Shown here: piece after piece, positions 1-6,786 of the stretch
How positions within the stretch are numbered: the stretch's first letter is position 1
Layout of the letters: each line of letters opens with the position of its first letter
DNA from: Alistipes sp.
Lineage (GTDB): Bacteria > Bacteroidota > Bacteroidia > Bacteroidales > Rikenellaceae
Direction: 5' to 3'
NCBI GenBank assembly: GCA_017561105.1
Contig: JAFZDR010000206.1
Span: forward strand, 1 to 9,071
DNA length: 9,071 bases
Made by a program: the position numbers and the translations under genes
The notes under the pieces: generated by a model
Seen by the model: the letters and a program-made list of their open reading frames with translations, nothing else
Database searches by the model: none
Told to the model about the DNA's origin: nothing

Positions 1-1377
1 GGCATCGGTATAGTTGTCGTACGCCAAGCCGTGGATCTCGATATCTAACGGGAATATGACAGGATCGTACTCGAACTGCATACCACGGCTCACATATCCT
101 TGAGCTATTCTGTATTCGCCATTTGGATAATACTCCACCCAGGCCAATCGATTTTCGTTGATTGGGGTTGCATACAGCGCCTTATCCCTGCGATGAACCG
201 TACGAGTGCGGCCACGCTCCAAATCCATATAGCACAACTTGGAGTCTATGCGCTCGGCAAAGAGGGCACTGCGGCGATACTCTGTCCACCACACTCGTCC
301 ACCCACAACCTCGCTCGGACGGGTCGAAACCACTCCCGTATAGGCAATGCCTCGGCTCTTGCCCGTATTTGTATCGGTTATGACAAAGGCGTTTGGTCTG
401 TCGAGTGTTTCGTACAACGAAAGCACCTTGTCGCGGTCGATATATTGCGGATAGCGATACTCCGTATACCCCTTTTTAGTCTCGGCAGAGAGTTGTGTCG
501 AGGTATTCGGTTGGTATGGCAACGAATTCCAATAGTCGTTCAAATCGGCAAATGTCTCGCGCACAAGCTTTGTGGTCGAAGTGTTGTAGTAACGCTTCAT
601 TCCGACATAGGTTGTGGCGATCACATATGGGTTACGCACGGCATATCGAACGATCTTATCCCAGATGTTCTCGTTATACTTGGTGTTGGCGTATGCCGTA
701 ATCTGATAGCCGAGCTGGTAGTGGTCGGGGATATATTCGCGGTACGAACCGCAGAACCACTTATTAAAGCCTCGCTCGCTCAACTGATTGCCGACTGCGC
801 GGTAGTGCATCGTAAATGATGGTTGCAGGGCGCGACCAAACGACGACATCTGCGTTTCGGAGAGGGTTGCATCGCCCTCCAGACCCCACAACGGCATAAA
901 GAGCAATCCTATGGTTGAGCTCTGCTGACCGAGGAGATAACTAAATATTCGGACAAAGCCCTTGTTCAGGTTGTTGTACTGCACGGCGTGGCGATATTCG
1001 TGAGCCGCAAGCTGCTTGAGCCAAGGCATCGAGTAGCCGCTGACAGCCGGTGAAGAGAGGATCTCCACACGCTTTGGCAACCACATAACCAAGCCGTTCG
1101 AAGAGAAGTTCTCGGGGTGAATAACAAACGGTATTTTCATCGGACCATGGCGGAAGCCAAATCCGATATCGGGCTGTACGGCGCGGGCATAGTACATCAT
1201 CTTGTAACCCAAAGTTCGAGCCGTATCGGGATAGATGACATCTATCTTGTCGCCCTTGAGCTTGCGCCACTGCATATAGGTCGGATCGGCACCCCACGAG
1301 TAGTATTGTGCCGATGCCGTATGTGCACCAATCAACGCAATGATAGCGACTAAAATATGTCTAAACCGCAGCCTCAC
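1..1377 (-). CDS. Exported HExxH metallopeptidase-like protein with probable C-terminal beta-propeller (partial, 3' end outside window)
   Basis: The frame is open from a GTG at 1377 to the window edge, giving 459 visible codons with no stop; the C-terminus lies to the left. The GTG is chosen because it alone leaves an intact signal peptide (basic RLRFRH, then a hydrophobic core to about residue 20, ASA|Q cleavage near residue 23); the next in-frame ATG falls beyond it. Residues 126-130 read HEYRH, followed by AVQ, an HExxH zinc site. About 37 residues on, PLWGLEGDA places E167 where gluzincins of the peptidase MA-like type carry the third ligand. From about residue 330, aromatic-rich repeats with phrases such as VWWTEY and LAWVEYYPNGEY resemble blades of a TolB-like or WD40-like propeller. 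The protein is probably periplasmic or at the cell surface. It starts 9 nt after the CE15 esterase stop and is likely co-transcribed with it. Protease activity is inferred from motifs only; the substrate is unknown. Confidence 0.8.
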   Translation of the reverse strand, partial: MRLRFRHILVAIIALIGAHTASAQYYSWGADPTYMQWRKLKGDKIDVIYPDTARTLGYKMMYYARAVQPDIGFGFRHGPMKIPFVIHPENFSSNGLVMWLPKRVEILSSPAVSGYSMPWLKQLAAHEYRHAVQYNNLNKGFVRIFSYLLGQQSSTIGLLFMPLWGLEGDATLSETQMSSFGRALQPSFTMHYRAVGNQLSERGFNKWFCGSYREYIPDHYQLGYQITAYANTKYNENIWDKIVRYAVRNPYVIATTYVGMKRYYNTSTTKLVRETFADLNDYWNSLPYQPNTSTQLSAETKKGYTEYRYPQYIDRDKVLSLYETLDRPNAFVITDTNTGKSRGIAYTGVVSTRPSEVVGGRVWWTEYRRSALFAERIDSKLCYMDLERGRTRTVHRRDKALYATPINENRLAWVEYYPNGEYRIAQGYVSRGMQFEYDPVIFPLDIEIHGLAYDNYTDA

Positions 1378-1386
1378 TAATTTTCA

Positions 1387-2667
1387 CTATTTGTTCACCA
1401 CCTTATACCCGAATACCTTGTCGCAAAAATCGAGGTAGTGACCCCAATCGTATGGTGTTATGTTGTGCTTTCCTTCGCGTATGTGGTAGCCGACATCGTT
1501 CATTATCGGCTCGCCTATTTTTGGCATCTGCTCACTCTCCAAACCCTTCATTCCGTAGAGTTTATAGAGCGGAGATGCGTGATATGCCGAGAGGTACTCA
1601 CCCTTCGGATCGGCCCATCTGTCGAGCGATGCACTCGCAACATAGAGGTGACGCGGTGCAACAAGGGCAAGCAGCTGGTGCTGGTCAAATGGCAACTCCG
1701 CCTCACGCTCGCTATATTTTGTAAAGTCCTTACAGAACCAATGCGGAAATCTCTTTGTGATGAATCGAATACTCTCGCCAAACACACGCTTCGAGAGTGC
1801 TGCACCTCCGCAACCCGAGTTGTTCGAGATAACAACCTTAAATCGCTCGTCCTGCACACCTGCCCACAATGCAGCTTTGCCCTGACGCGAGTGGCCAATG
1901 ACACACATCTGCTCGCGGTTTGCCCAAGGCTGTCGCTCAACCCAATCGGCAATAGAGCTCAAGCCATAGGCCCACACTCCGATTGCCTGCCAACGACTAC
2001 CCTCATCCTTGGTTGTAGGGAGAAGTCTTATCAGGCTTTGCGCGGCACCATCTTCTCTATCGGGATAGATGTCGTGGTAGCACATTGTTACCGCAGCATA
2101 CCCTCTATCGATAATCTGCTCCATCGGCCAACGCTCGCTCTGTACGCCACGCTGCAAGAGTTCACTTTTGCGGTTGGAAATGCTATCGAAATATGGCGAG
2201 TAGAGAATCTTTGTATCGTTGCTCGTGCCGTGATTGCCCTTGAAGTTGTAGCCTATAAACACAGGTGCACCCGTTTTCTTGCGAGAGTTCGGATAGTAGA
2301 CGAGTGCCAAGGCGCGTTGTACCATCTTTCCGTTGGAAAATGTAAACATCACCTGCTGCATTGTCGCCTTACCGCCGAGGGCCTTGCGATCCTTGGCTAC
2401 GACCTTGTACTTAACCTTTAGCTCGCCCTCGGGTGTCTGGCCGTAGACACTCTTTGAGAAGAACTCCATAATCTCCGGGCGACGACGACTCTCCCACTCT
2501 TGAGCAGTGGTAACCTTCGTGCCATCGTTGCAGGTGAGCAACTCTGGCAAGATGTAGTTTGGCACCTTCGACTCGTCGTAGTTGGTCTTCGACTTGGCGG
2601 ATGCCGCCATGCCACATAACAGTGCAAGAGTTATTGCAACCGACTTAAATATCACAGTTGTTCGCAT
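1387..2667 (-). CDS. Exported CE15-type 4-O-methyl-glucuronoyl methylesterase (alpha/beta hydrolase)
   Basis: This is a 426-residue protein beginning MRTTVIFK with a Sec signal peptide (hydrophobic core about residues 9-21, AASA|KSK cleavage near 24). A tandem ATG at 2670 would add one Met; longer starts run into the SUI1 gene and spoil the signal peptide. Family CE15 enzymes cleave the ester between glucuronoyl side chains of xylan and lignin alcohols. The CE15 nucleophile motif is clear: GHSRQGK with S260 and R261, then ALWAG, DERF and the SGCGGAAL loop. The block from PFDQHQLLALVAPRHLYVASASLDRWADP through GKHNITPYDW is also typical and gives H401 as the catalytic His. The canonical acid position, 23 residues after the Ser, is N283; D349, 89 residues after the Ser, is the likely acid, as in some bacterial CE15 members. 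The gene lies 19 nt after the SUI1 gene and 9 nt before the peptidase-like gene. Family call is firm; true substrate is inferred. Confidence 0.9.
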   Translation of the reverse strand: MRTTVIFKSVAITLALLCGMAASAKSKTNYDESKVPNYILPELLTCNDGTKVTTAQEWESRRRPEIMEFFSKSVYGQTPEGELKVKYKVVAKDRKALGGKATMQQVMFTFSNGKMVQRALALVYYPNSRKKTGAPVFIGYNFKGNHGTSNDTKILYSPYFDSISNRKSELLQRGVQSERWPMEQIIDRGYAAVTMCYHDIYPDREDGAAQSLIRLLPTTKDEGSRWQAIGVWAYGLSSIADWVERQPWANREQMCVIGHSRQGKAALWAGVQDERFKVVISNNSGCGGAALSKRVFGESIRFITKRFPHWFCKDFTKYSEREAELPFDQHQLLALVAPRHLYVASASLDRWADPKGEYLSAYHASPLYKLYGMKGLESEQMPKIGEPIMNDVGYHIREGKHNITPYDWGHYLDFCDKVFGYKVVNK

Positions 2668-2686
2668 CATAAAGAGTGCTCTTTTG

Positions 2687-3025
2687 TTAGACCTTTTTTG
2701 TGCGGGCATACCCCTTTTGTATGAGCAGAGCCGTAACACGATCGCGGTGATCGCCCTGGATGATAATCTCACCCTCCTTGACCGAGCCTCCCACGCCACA
2801 ACCACGCTTGAGGGTGCGTCCCAGCTCCTCCAAATCCTCACTCGAGCCCTCAAAGCCTCGAACTATAGTTGCAACTTTTCCGCCACGACCCTTTGTGTCG
2901 CGCCATACGCGCAAATTCTGCTTCTCGGGTGCAAGGGTTTCAGCCTCCTGCTCCTCGCCATAATCGTATGTGAAGTCCGGATTTGTCGAATAGACCATTC
3001 CAAGACGCTCTTTCCAATCTGCCAT
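2687..3025 (-). CDS. yciH: SUI1/YciH-family translation initiation factor (eIF1-like)
   Basis: This 112-residue protein starts MADWKERL. The SUI1 core fills residues about 38-108, with the basic loop GRGGKVATIVRGFEG (46-60) and the signature LKRGCGVGGSVKEGEIIIQGD (72-92). In eukaryotes and archaea eIF1/aIF1 acts on the small ribosomal subunit in start-codon selection. Bacterial YciH is thought to discriminate against aberrant initiation and to dampen translation under stress. The N-terminal 37 residues are acidic and variable. A longer frame opens from an ATG at 3076, but its extra 17 residues (hydrophobic, LLFLHRLLGY) do not resemble the family and would overlap the candidate -7 box, so 3025 is preferred. 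It is the first gene of a leftward run whose next two genes encode exported hydrolases; the functional link is not obvious and may only be shared transcription. Confidence 0.93.
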   Translation of the reverse strand: MADWKERLGMVYSTNPDFTYDYGEEQEAETLAPEKQNLRVWRDTKGRGGKVATIVRGFEGSSEDLEELGRTLKRGCGVGGSVKEGEIIIQGDHRDRVTALLIQKGYARTKKV

Positions 3026-3052
3026 AAGTTTACAATACCCCAATAAACGATG

Positions 3053-3060
3053 CAAAAATA
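3053..3060 (-). promoter_or_regulatory. Candidate Bacteroidota -7 box for the leftward SUI1-CE15-peptidase run
   Basis: Read on the minus strand the bases are TATTTTTG, matching the Bacteroidota sigma-ABfr -7 consensus TAnnTTTG. A start about 6-8 nt downstream would give a leader of roughly 20 nt before the ATG at 3025. There is no good TTTG at the usual 19-21 nt upstream; the nearest is TCTG with a 22-nt gap. It is therefore a moderate candidate in an AT-rich stretch where chance matches are easy. Confidence 0.4.
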
Positions 3061-3068
3061 ATAAATAT

Positions 3069-3099
3069 TTTGGCAACTATCGCAGATTTTGTATATTTG
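3069..3099 (+). promoter_or_regulatory. Bacteroidota-type promoter of the DUF4435-glycosidase operon
   Basis: TTTG at 3069-3072 and TATATTTG at 3092-3099 match the Bacteroides -33 (TTTG) and -7 (TAnnTTTG) elements with a 19-nt spacer, the expected distance. Transcription would begin around 3105-3107, some 15 nt before the ATG at 3122. This supports 3122 as the DUF4435 start: the in-frame TTG at 3089 lies upstream of the predicted transcript start. No strong Shine-Dalgarno precedes 3122, which is normal in this phylum. Confidence 0.7.
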
Positions 3100-3110
3100 T
3101 ACACAAATAT
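3093..3110. repeat. Perfect 18-bp inverted repeat over the promoter -7 box (possible operator)
   Basis: ATATTTGT-AC-ACAAATAT is a perfect inverted repeat with 8-bp arms and a 2-nt centre. It covers most of the rightward -7 box and the expected transcription start, where a dimeric repressor would block transcription. The symmetry also places GATATTTG on the minus strand, one base off a -7 box. No regulator gene is in the window, so operator function is inferred from position alone; AT-rich DNA gives some such palindromes by chance. Confidence 0.5.
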
Positions 3111-3121
3111 CACAAACTCGT

Positions 3122-4195
3122 ATGGTCAGCCGTAGAGAAAACAGGGGTCGCAAGCGCGACGAAATGATCAAAAAAATGCAGGCAAAGGCTTTGGCGCAAA
3201 GCGAGGTCGACATGGCCAATTTGCCTATGTCGCTGCCGATAAATGACGGCAAGCGACTTGTGCGGGTATTTGTCGAAGGGTATGAGGATGTGGCCTTCTG
3301 GCGCAGCATCTTCGACAACTTCACCAACCCATATCTCCGATTCGAGATTTCGGTACCTACGCGTGAAGATTTGCCTAAAGGCAAAAAAGTGCTCCTGTCG
3401 ATGGCCGACAAAGCGAACGAGGAGATGTTACTCTGTATGGATTCGGACTTTGACTACCTCTTTGCCGACGAGGATGACTCTTCGCGCCGGATCATCGAAG
3501 CGCCCTATATGTTCCACACCTACACATACGCTACCGAGAACTATTTGTGCTACGCTCCGTCGCTGCACAATGTATGTGTCAAGGCGGTGAAAAACGATGC
3601 TCACATCTTCGATTTCGAGAGCTTTCTGGCCGACTATTCACGCACAATCTACCCGCTATTTTTGTGGTACGCCTACTCGGCACTACGAAATACCGAGAGT
3701 GTTCTTCCGTTGGCCGATTTCAAGGCTGCGGTACGACTCGGATATCTCGATATTGAGCAAAATGGAGCCAACACCATAGCCTGGTTACAACGCAATGTCA
3801 ATCGCAAAGTTGCCTCGCTCGAGGCCGAACATCCCGATATGGCAAATGCCCTTCCGCACTTTGCCGAGCGACTGCAAAAGAGGGGTGTGGAGCCCGAACT
3901 AACCTACCATTTTATGCACGGCCACACCTTGATGGATTGTGTAGTGATGGTGTTGTTGGAGGGGGTATGCGAGAAGCTGCGACAGATGTCGCTATCGAAG
4001 ATTATCTGCTCGTCGAAAGAGGGTGTAGCCCTTAAAAACGAGATGAGCAACTACACCAACTCGTTGCGCTCGATACGCGATGTGCTGCTCGACAACGACA
4101 ACTACACATCGTCGCCTTTATACAAGCGGTTAAAGGCTGATATTCAGCGATATATAGAAACAACAATTGCTAAAATAGAGAATTCAAAAATTTAA
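3122..4195 (+). CDS. DUF4435 protein with Toprim/OLD-like acidic motifs (AriB family, without AriA partner)
   Basis: This 357-residue soluble protein has no signal peptide. After a basic, charged N-terminus (residues 1-30) comes VRVFVEGYEDVAFWRSIF, with E52 at the position of the Toprim glutamate, followed by LLCMDSDFDYL with D107 and D109 as the Toprim-like DxD. The phrase YATENYLCY (136-144) is typical of DUF4435. The C-terminal half is helical, with a hydrophobic stretch HTLMDCVVMVLLEGV and a basic tail. DUF4435 includes AriB, the Toprim effector nuclease of the PARIS anti-phage system, which normally pairs with the ABC-type ATPase AriA. No ATPase is adjacent here; the upstream gene is divergent and the downstream gene, 6 nt away, is an exported glycosidase-like enzyme. 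Nucleic acid cleavage is plausible from the acidic residues but not shown. The start at 3122 sits just after the predicted transcription start. DUF4435 assignment is from memory of motifs. Confidence 0.8.
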   Translation: MVSRRENRGRKRDEMIKKMQAKALAQSEVDMANLPMSLPINDGKRLVRVFVEGYEDVAFWRSIFDNFTNPYLRFEISVPTREDLPKGKKVLLSMADKANEEMLLCMDSDFDYLFADEDDSSRRIIEAPYMFHTYTYATENYLCYAPSLHNVCVKAVKNDAHIFDFESFLADYSRTIYPLFLWYAYSALRNTESVLPLADFKAAVRLGYLDIEQNGANTIAWLQRNVNRKVASLEAEHPDMANALPHFAERLQKRGVEPELTYHFMHGHTLMDCVVMVLLEGVCEKLRQMSLSKIICSSKEGVALKNEMSNYTNSLRSIRDVLLDNDNYTSSPLYKRLKADIQRYIETTIAKIENSKI

Positions 4196-4201
4196 CAAAA
4201 C

Positions 4202-6718
4202 ATGAGGAAATTTATTCTATCCGCAACACTGTTTACTCTCGCCGCGCTCCCTTGTTTGGCGACGGAGCAGCCGGTCCAAAACAAGGCAAAAAAGAGGGTC
4301 TACATGAGCTTCATTTTGCATGGTAACATGAACTACGACCGCTATGTCCGCACCACCCTTTGGCGCGATTTTCCGGTCATCTACGACAACCTCTTGACCT
4401 TTATGGACGAGCACCCCGACTTTAAGGGTCAGCTCCAATTTTCGGGTCAGACACTCGGCTCGTTGAAGCAGGCAGCGCCGCATGTTCTCGACCACGCAAT
4501 GAAGATTCACAAGCGCGGACAGTTGAACTTTACCGGCACCTTCTATTCGGAGCCTGTAAATGTAAATATGGATGGTGAAACAAACTATCGTTGTGCTCTG
4601 CTCGGAACACGCATCGTAGAGGATTTCCTCGGGGCAAAAACCGATGGTTTCTATCTCCAGGAGCGTGCTTATCACCCGCAGTTGCCATGGATTTTGAGCA
4701 ACTCTAATGTGTCGTGGACTCCGATTATCACCAACGATGATTCGTGGCGTCCGTTCCGCCTTTCGGGCTTGGATGGCAGCTCGTCAGTTTGTGTTCCTAT
4801 CACTCGCAGCAAGCCGCTCGAGAGAGTGGTTGTTGCTCCCGAGAACAGCCTTATAACCATCGAGGAGGACTACGAAATTCCGCAGAAGTTTAGTCGCACA
4901 TACGCTCAGGTTGCAGAGTTCAATGCAACACATCAAGATATTGAGGTTGTGTGGATTACGGTGAAGGAGTACATCGAGAAATTTGGTCTTGGCGAGGAGC
5001 GTTATGTCGACCATTCGGCCAAGGTTAACGATCTTCAGCACGGTACCTATTCGCGCTGGACCGCCGACCCTCTCGACATCCAAATTCAGGGTCATACCGA
5101 CCGTGCAATGGTCGATTTCCGCAGTGCCAACATCTTCAATGCGCTCCTGCAGCACAACAATGGTTGGAGCGTGGATAAGGAGGTTTCGCAGAGCGATGTA
5201 ACCCCAATCGACAACCCTCTCACTTGGAATATTGAGCGTGCCGAGCTCTATCCCGAAGTTGAGCCTAAGTACCTCACCCGCAACGGTAAAATCACCACCT
5301 TGTCGCGTGCAGAGCACCTCTTGCTTTGGGCAGTAAACAGCGACTCGAAGGGTTGGTATCCGCTCTACGAGAAGCGCGTCGAGCGTATCACATCGTTGCT
5401 TAACAGCTCGCTTTTGTCGAAGAGCATCATCGACGATGGAATGGATAAAATTGCCGAGAATGTAAAGTTGAAGGGTTACGACACCTACTTTATGGCTCTC
5501 TGTATGGAGCACTCGGCCGAGCGCACCATCACCTTCAAGAGCGACAAGGCATACGCCATCTACGACTATGCGAGCGGCAAGAGCCTCAATAGCCGATGCA
5601 CCCGTACAGCCGAAGGCTATACCATTGAGTTCAAGGCAGATATACCTTCGTATGGTTACGCCATTTTTGGCGCAAAGAGTCTCGAAAAGGCCGAGTTGAA
5701 GGCTTGGCGCGATGGCAATACAATCTCTGAGGGCGATGTTACCATCACCGCATCGGAGGAGAAGGTTGTCATCAATGACGGAGGTCGCACAACCGAGCTC
5801 TCACTTGCTCCGTTCAAGTTGTTGGCTTTGGCGGAGATGCGTGATGGCGAGGGCGACGACAAGTGGCGCGACGCAAAGCAGTATGGCGCAACTCGCACCA
5901 AAGTTTGCGGCTCGGAGCTTATCGTTGACCGCCAGCTCGATTGGTTGTTGCATATGCGCCAGCACTTCGTTATCGAGTCGGGTCGCGTGGTGTGCAACAT
6001 CTCATTCACCGCACCCCATCCGACCATTATCCGTCGTGAAGGCCCCGAGACAAGTTCGTTCGATCCGCGAGGTCTCGACCTCTTGATCAGCACAGGAGCA
6101 CCTTGCAAGACCATTTTCGATATTCCATTCGGCTTGAGCGAGTACACCAAGGGTGGCTTGGGCCACTTCTGCTTGTTGAATATGTGTGCTTTGGAGGGTC
6201 GCGAGGGCGGTCTCATCGTTACTCCTCGTACAGGCGAGCAGGGCTTCTCGGTTGATGCCGATAAGGGCGAGATGACCCTCTACCTCGGCGCTTCGACCAC
6301 AGGTGGTCCTATCAAGGATGTGACCTTGACATTTGTCACTCCGGTGAATGTGTCGCAGGAGAAGGCGTGGTACTACGAGCCTTTCCACGGCACCTATAAC
6401 CACACCATCATCTTCGATAGCTACAAGGGCTCTTGGCAGCAGAGCAACGCCTTGCAGCAGGCGCGTCAAGCTGTGGCACCTATCTATGTTCGCGAGTGTG
6501 CGGGCGCAAAGAAGGGCGGTAAAATGGCGGCTTGCGGCTCACTCTTGCAGAGCACTTCTGCAAATGTGGATGTAACATCGGCCGAGGTTGAGAATGGCAA
6601 GTTGCAGATTCGCCTTAACGAGCGTATGGGTAAGAGCGAGAAGGTTAAGCTCAACACCTCGAAAGGTGGTATTGAGGTCGATATTAAGCCGTTTGGTATT
6701 GTGCAGAAGGAGTTGTAA
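4202..6718 (+). CDS. Exported glycosidase-like protein of the GH38/GH57 superfamily
   Basis: This is an 838-residue protein with a Sec signal peptide (MRKF, hydrophobic core to about residue 19, CLA|TEQ cleavage). C18 is preceded by Pro, so it is a poor lipobox. The N-terminal 300 residues look like the GH38/GH57 (beta/alpha)7 barrel: LHGNMNYD at 39-46, GQLNFTGTFYSEP at 106-118, GETNYRCALLG (125-135) resembling the alpha-mannosidase GES..RQLL.G segment, and FRLSGLDGSSSVCVP (185-199) resembling its GxDGS motif. The nucleophile segment reads YLQERAYHPQLP (151-162), closer to the GH57 ERxxxPxL motif, making E154 the candidate nucleophile where GH38 uses Asp. N178-D179-D180 recalls the GH57 DD site. 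The last 50 residues (ENGKLQIRLNE, then PFGIVQ) match the GH38 C-terminal beta-sandwich ending. It is probably a periplasmic or surface glycosidase; linkage specificity, including mannosidase activity, cannot be told. It shares an operon with the DUF4435 gene. Confidence 0.75.
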   Translation: MRKFILSATLFTLAALPCLATEQPVQNKAKKRVYMSFILHGNMNYDRYVRTTLWRDFPVIYDNLLTFMDEHPDFKGQLQFSGQTLGSLKQAAPHVLDHAMKIHKRGQLNFTGTFYSEPVNVNMDGETNYRCALLGTRIVEDFLGAKTDGFYLQERAYHPQLPWILSNSNVSWTPIITNDDSWRPFRLSGLDGSSSVCVPITRSKPLERVVVAPENSLITIEEDYEIPQKFSRTYAQVAEFNATHQDIEVVWITVKEYIEKFGLGEERYVDHSAKVNDLQHGTYSRWTADPLDIQIQGHTDRAMVDFRSANIFNALLQHNNGWSVDKEVSQSDVTPIDNPLTWNIERAELYPEVEPKYLTRNGKITTLSRAEHLLLWAVNSDSKGWYPLYEKRVERITSLLNSSLLSKSIIDDGMDKIAENVKLKGYDTYFMALCMEHSAERTITFKSDKAYAIYDYASGKSLNSRCTRTAEGYTIEFKADIPSYGYAIFGAKSLEKAELKAWRDGNTISEGDVTITASEEKVVINDGGRTTELSLAPFKLLALAEMRDGEGDDKWRDAKQYGATRTKVCGSELIVDRQLDWLLHMRQHFVIESGRVVCNISFTAPHPTIIRREGPETSSFDPRGLDLLISTGAPCKTIFDIPFGLSEYTKGGLGHFCLLNMCALEGREGGLIVTPRTGEQGFSVDADKGEMTLYLGASTTGGPIKDVTLTFVTPVNVSQEKAWYYEPFHGTYNHTIIFDSYKGSWQQSNALQQARQAVAPIYVRECAGAKKGGKMAACGSLLQSTSANVDVTSAEVENGKLQIRLNERMGKSEKVKLNTSKGGIEVDIKPFGIVQKEL

Positions 6719-6737
6719 TACCTTACCGCATAAAACG

Positions 6738-6766
6738 AAAATGGGAGCCGTTGAGCTCCCATTTTT
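6738..6766. terminator. Bidirectional intrinsic terminator between convergent genes
   Basis: Arms AAAATGGGAGC (6738-6748) and GCTCCCATTTT (6755-6765) pair perfectly over 11 bp around a 6-nt loop, followed by a T run on the plus strand and preceded by an A-rich stretch that forms a U run on the minus strand. It lies 19 nt after the glycosidase stop and 21 nt after the nucleoside hydrolase stop (read leftward), so it can end both operons. Confidence 0.9.
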
Positions 6767-6786
6767 ATTGTATTTGGTTTATTAGA

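Noticed and set aside
100..819. A 239-codon plus-strand open frame opposite the peptidase-like gene
   Set aside because: The minus strand here encodes a continuous protein with a signal peptide and HExxH motif; the plus frame has no recognisable domain and is antisense shadow.
1438..2421. A 327-codon plus-strand open frame
   Set aside because: It lies fully opposite the CE15 esterase, whose conserved catalytic motifs identify the real coding strand.
2668..2853. A 62-codon N-terminal extension of the CE15 esterase frame
   Set aside because: It overlaps the SUI1 gene and would bury the clear signal peptide that starts at 2667.
3026..3076. A 17-residue N-terminal extension of the SUI1 protein
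   Set aside because: It does not look like the family, overlaps the candidate -7 box, and MADWKERL at 3025 is a more natural start.
3089..3121. A TTG start for the DUF4435 gene 33 nt upstream of the ATG
   Set aside because: It lies within the promoter and upstream of the predicted transcription start.
4247..4258. Lipoprotein signal at the glycosidase C18
   Set aside because: The residues before the Cys are ALP; Pro just before the Cys is a poor lipobox, so ordinary signal peptidase cleavage is preferred.
4784..5512. A 242-codon minus-strand open frame
   Set aside because: It is opposite the barrel-coding part of the glycosidase gene and has no recognisable motif or upstream signals.
3122..6718. 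A complete PARIS-type defence system
   Set aside because: No AriA-like ATPase with Walker motifs is encoded in the window, and the neighbour is a secreted glycosidase-like protein.
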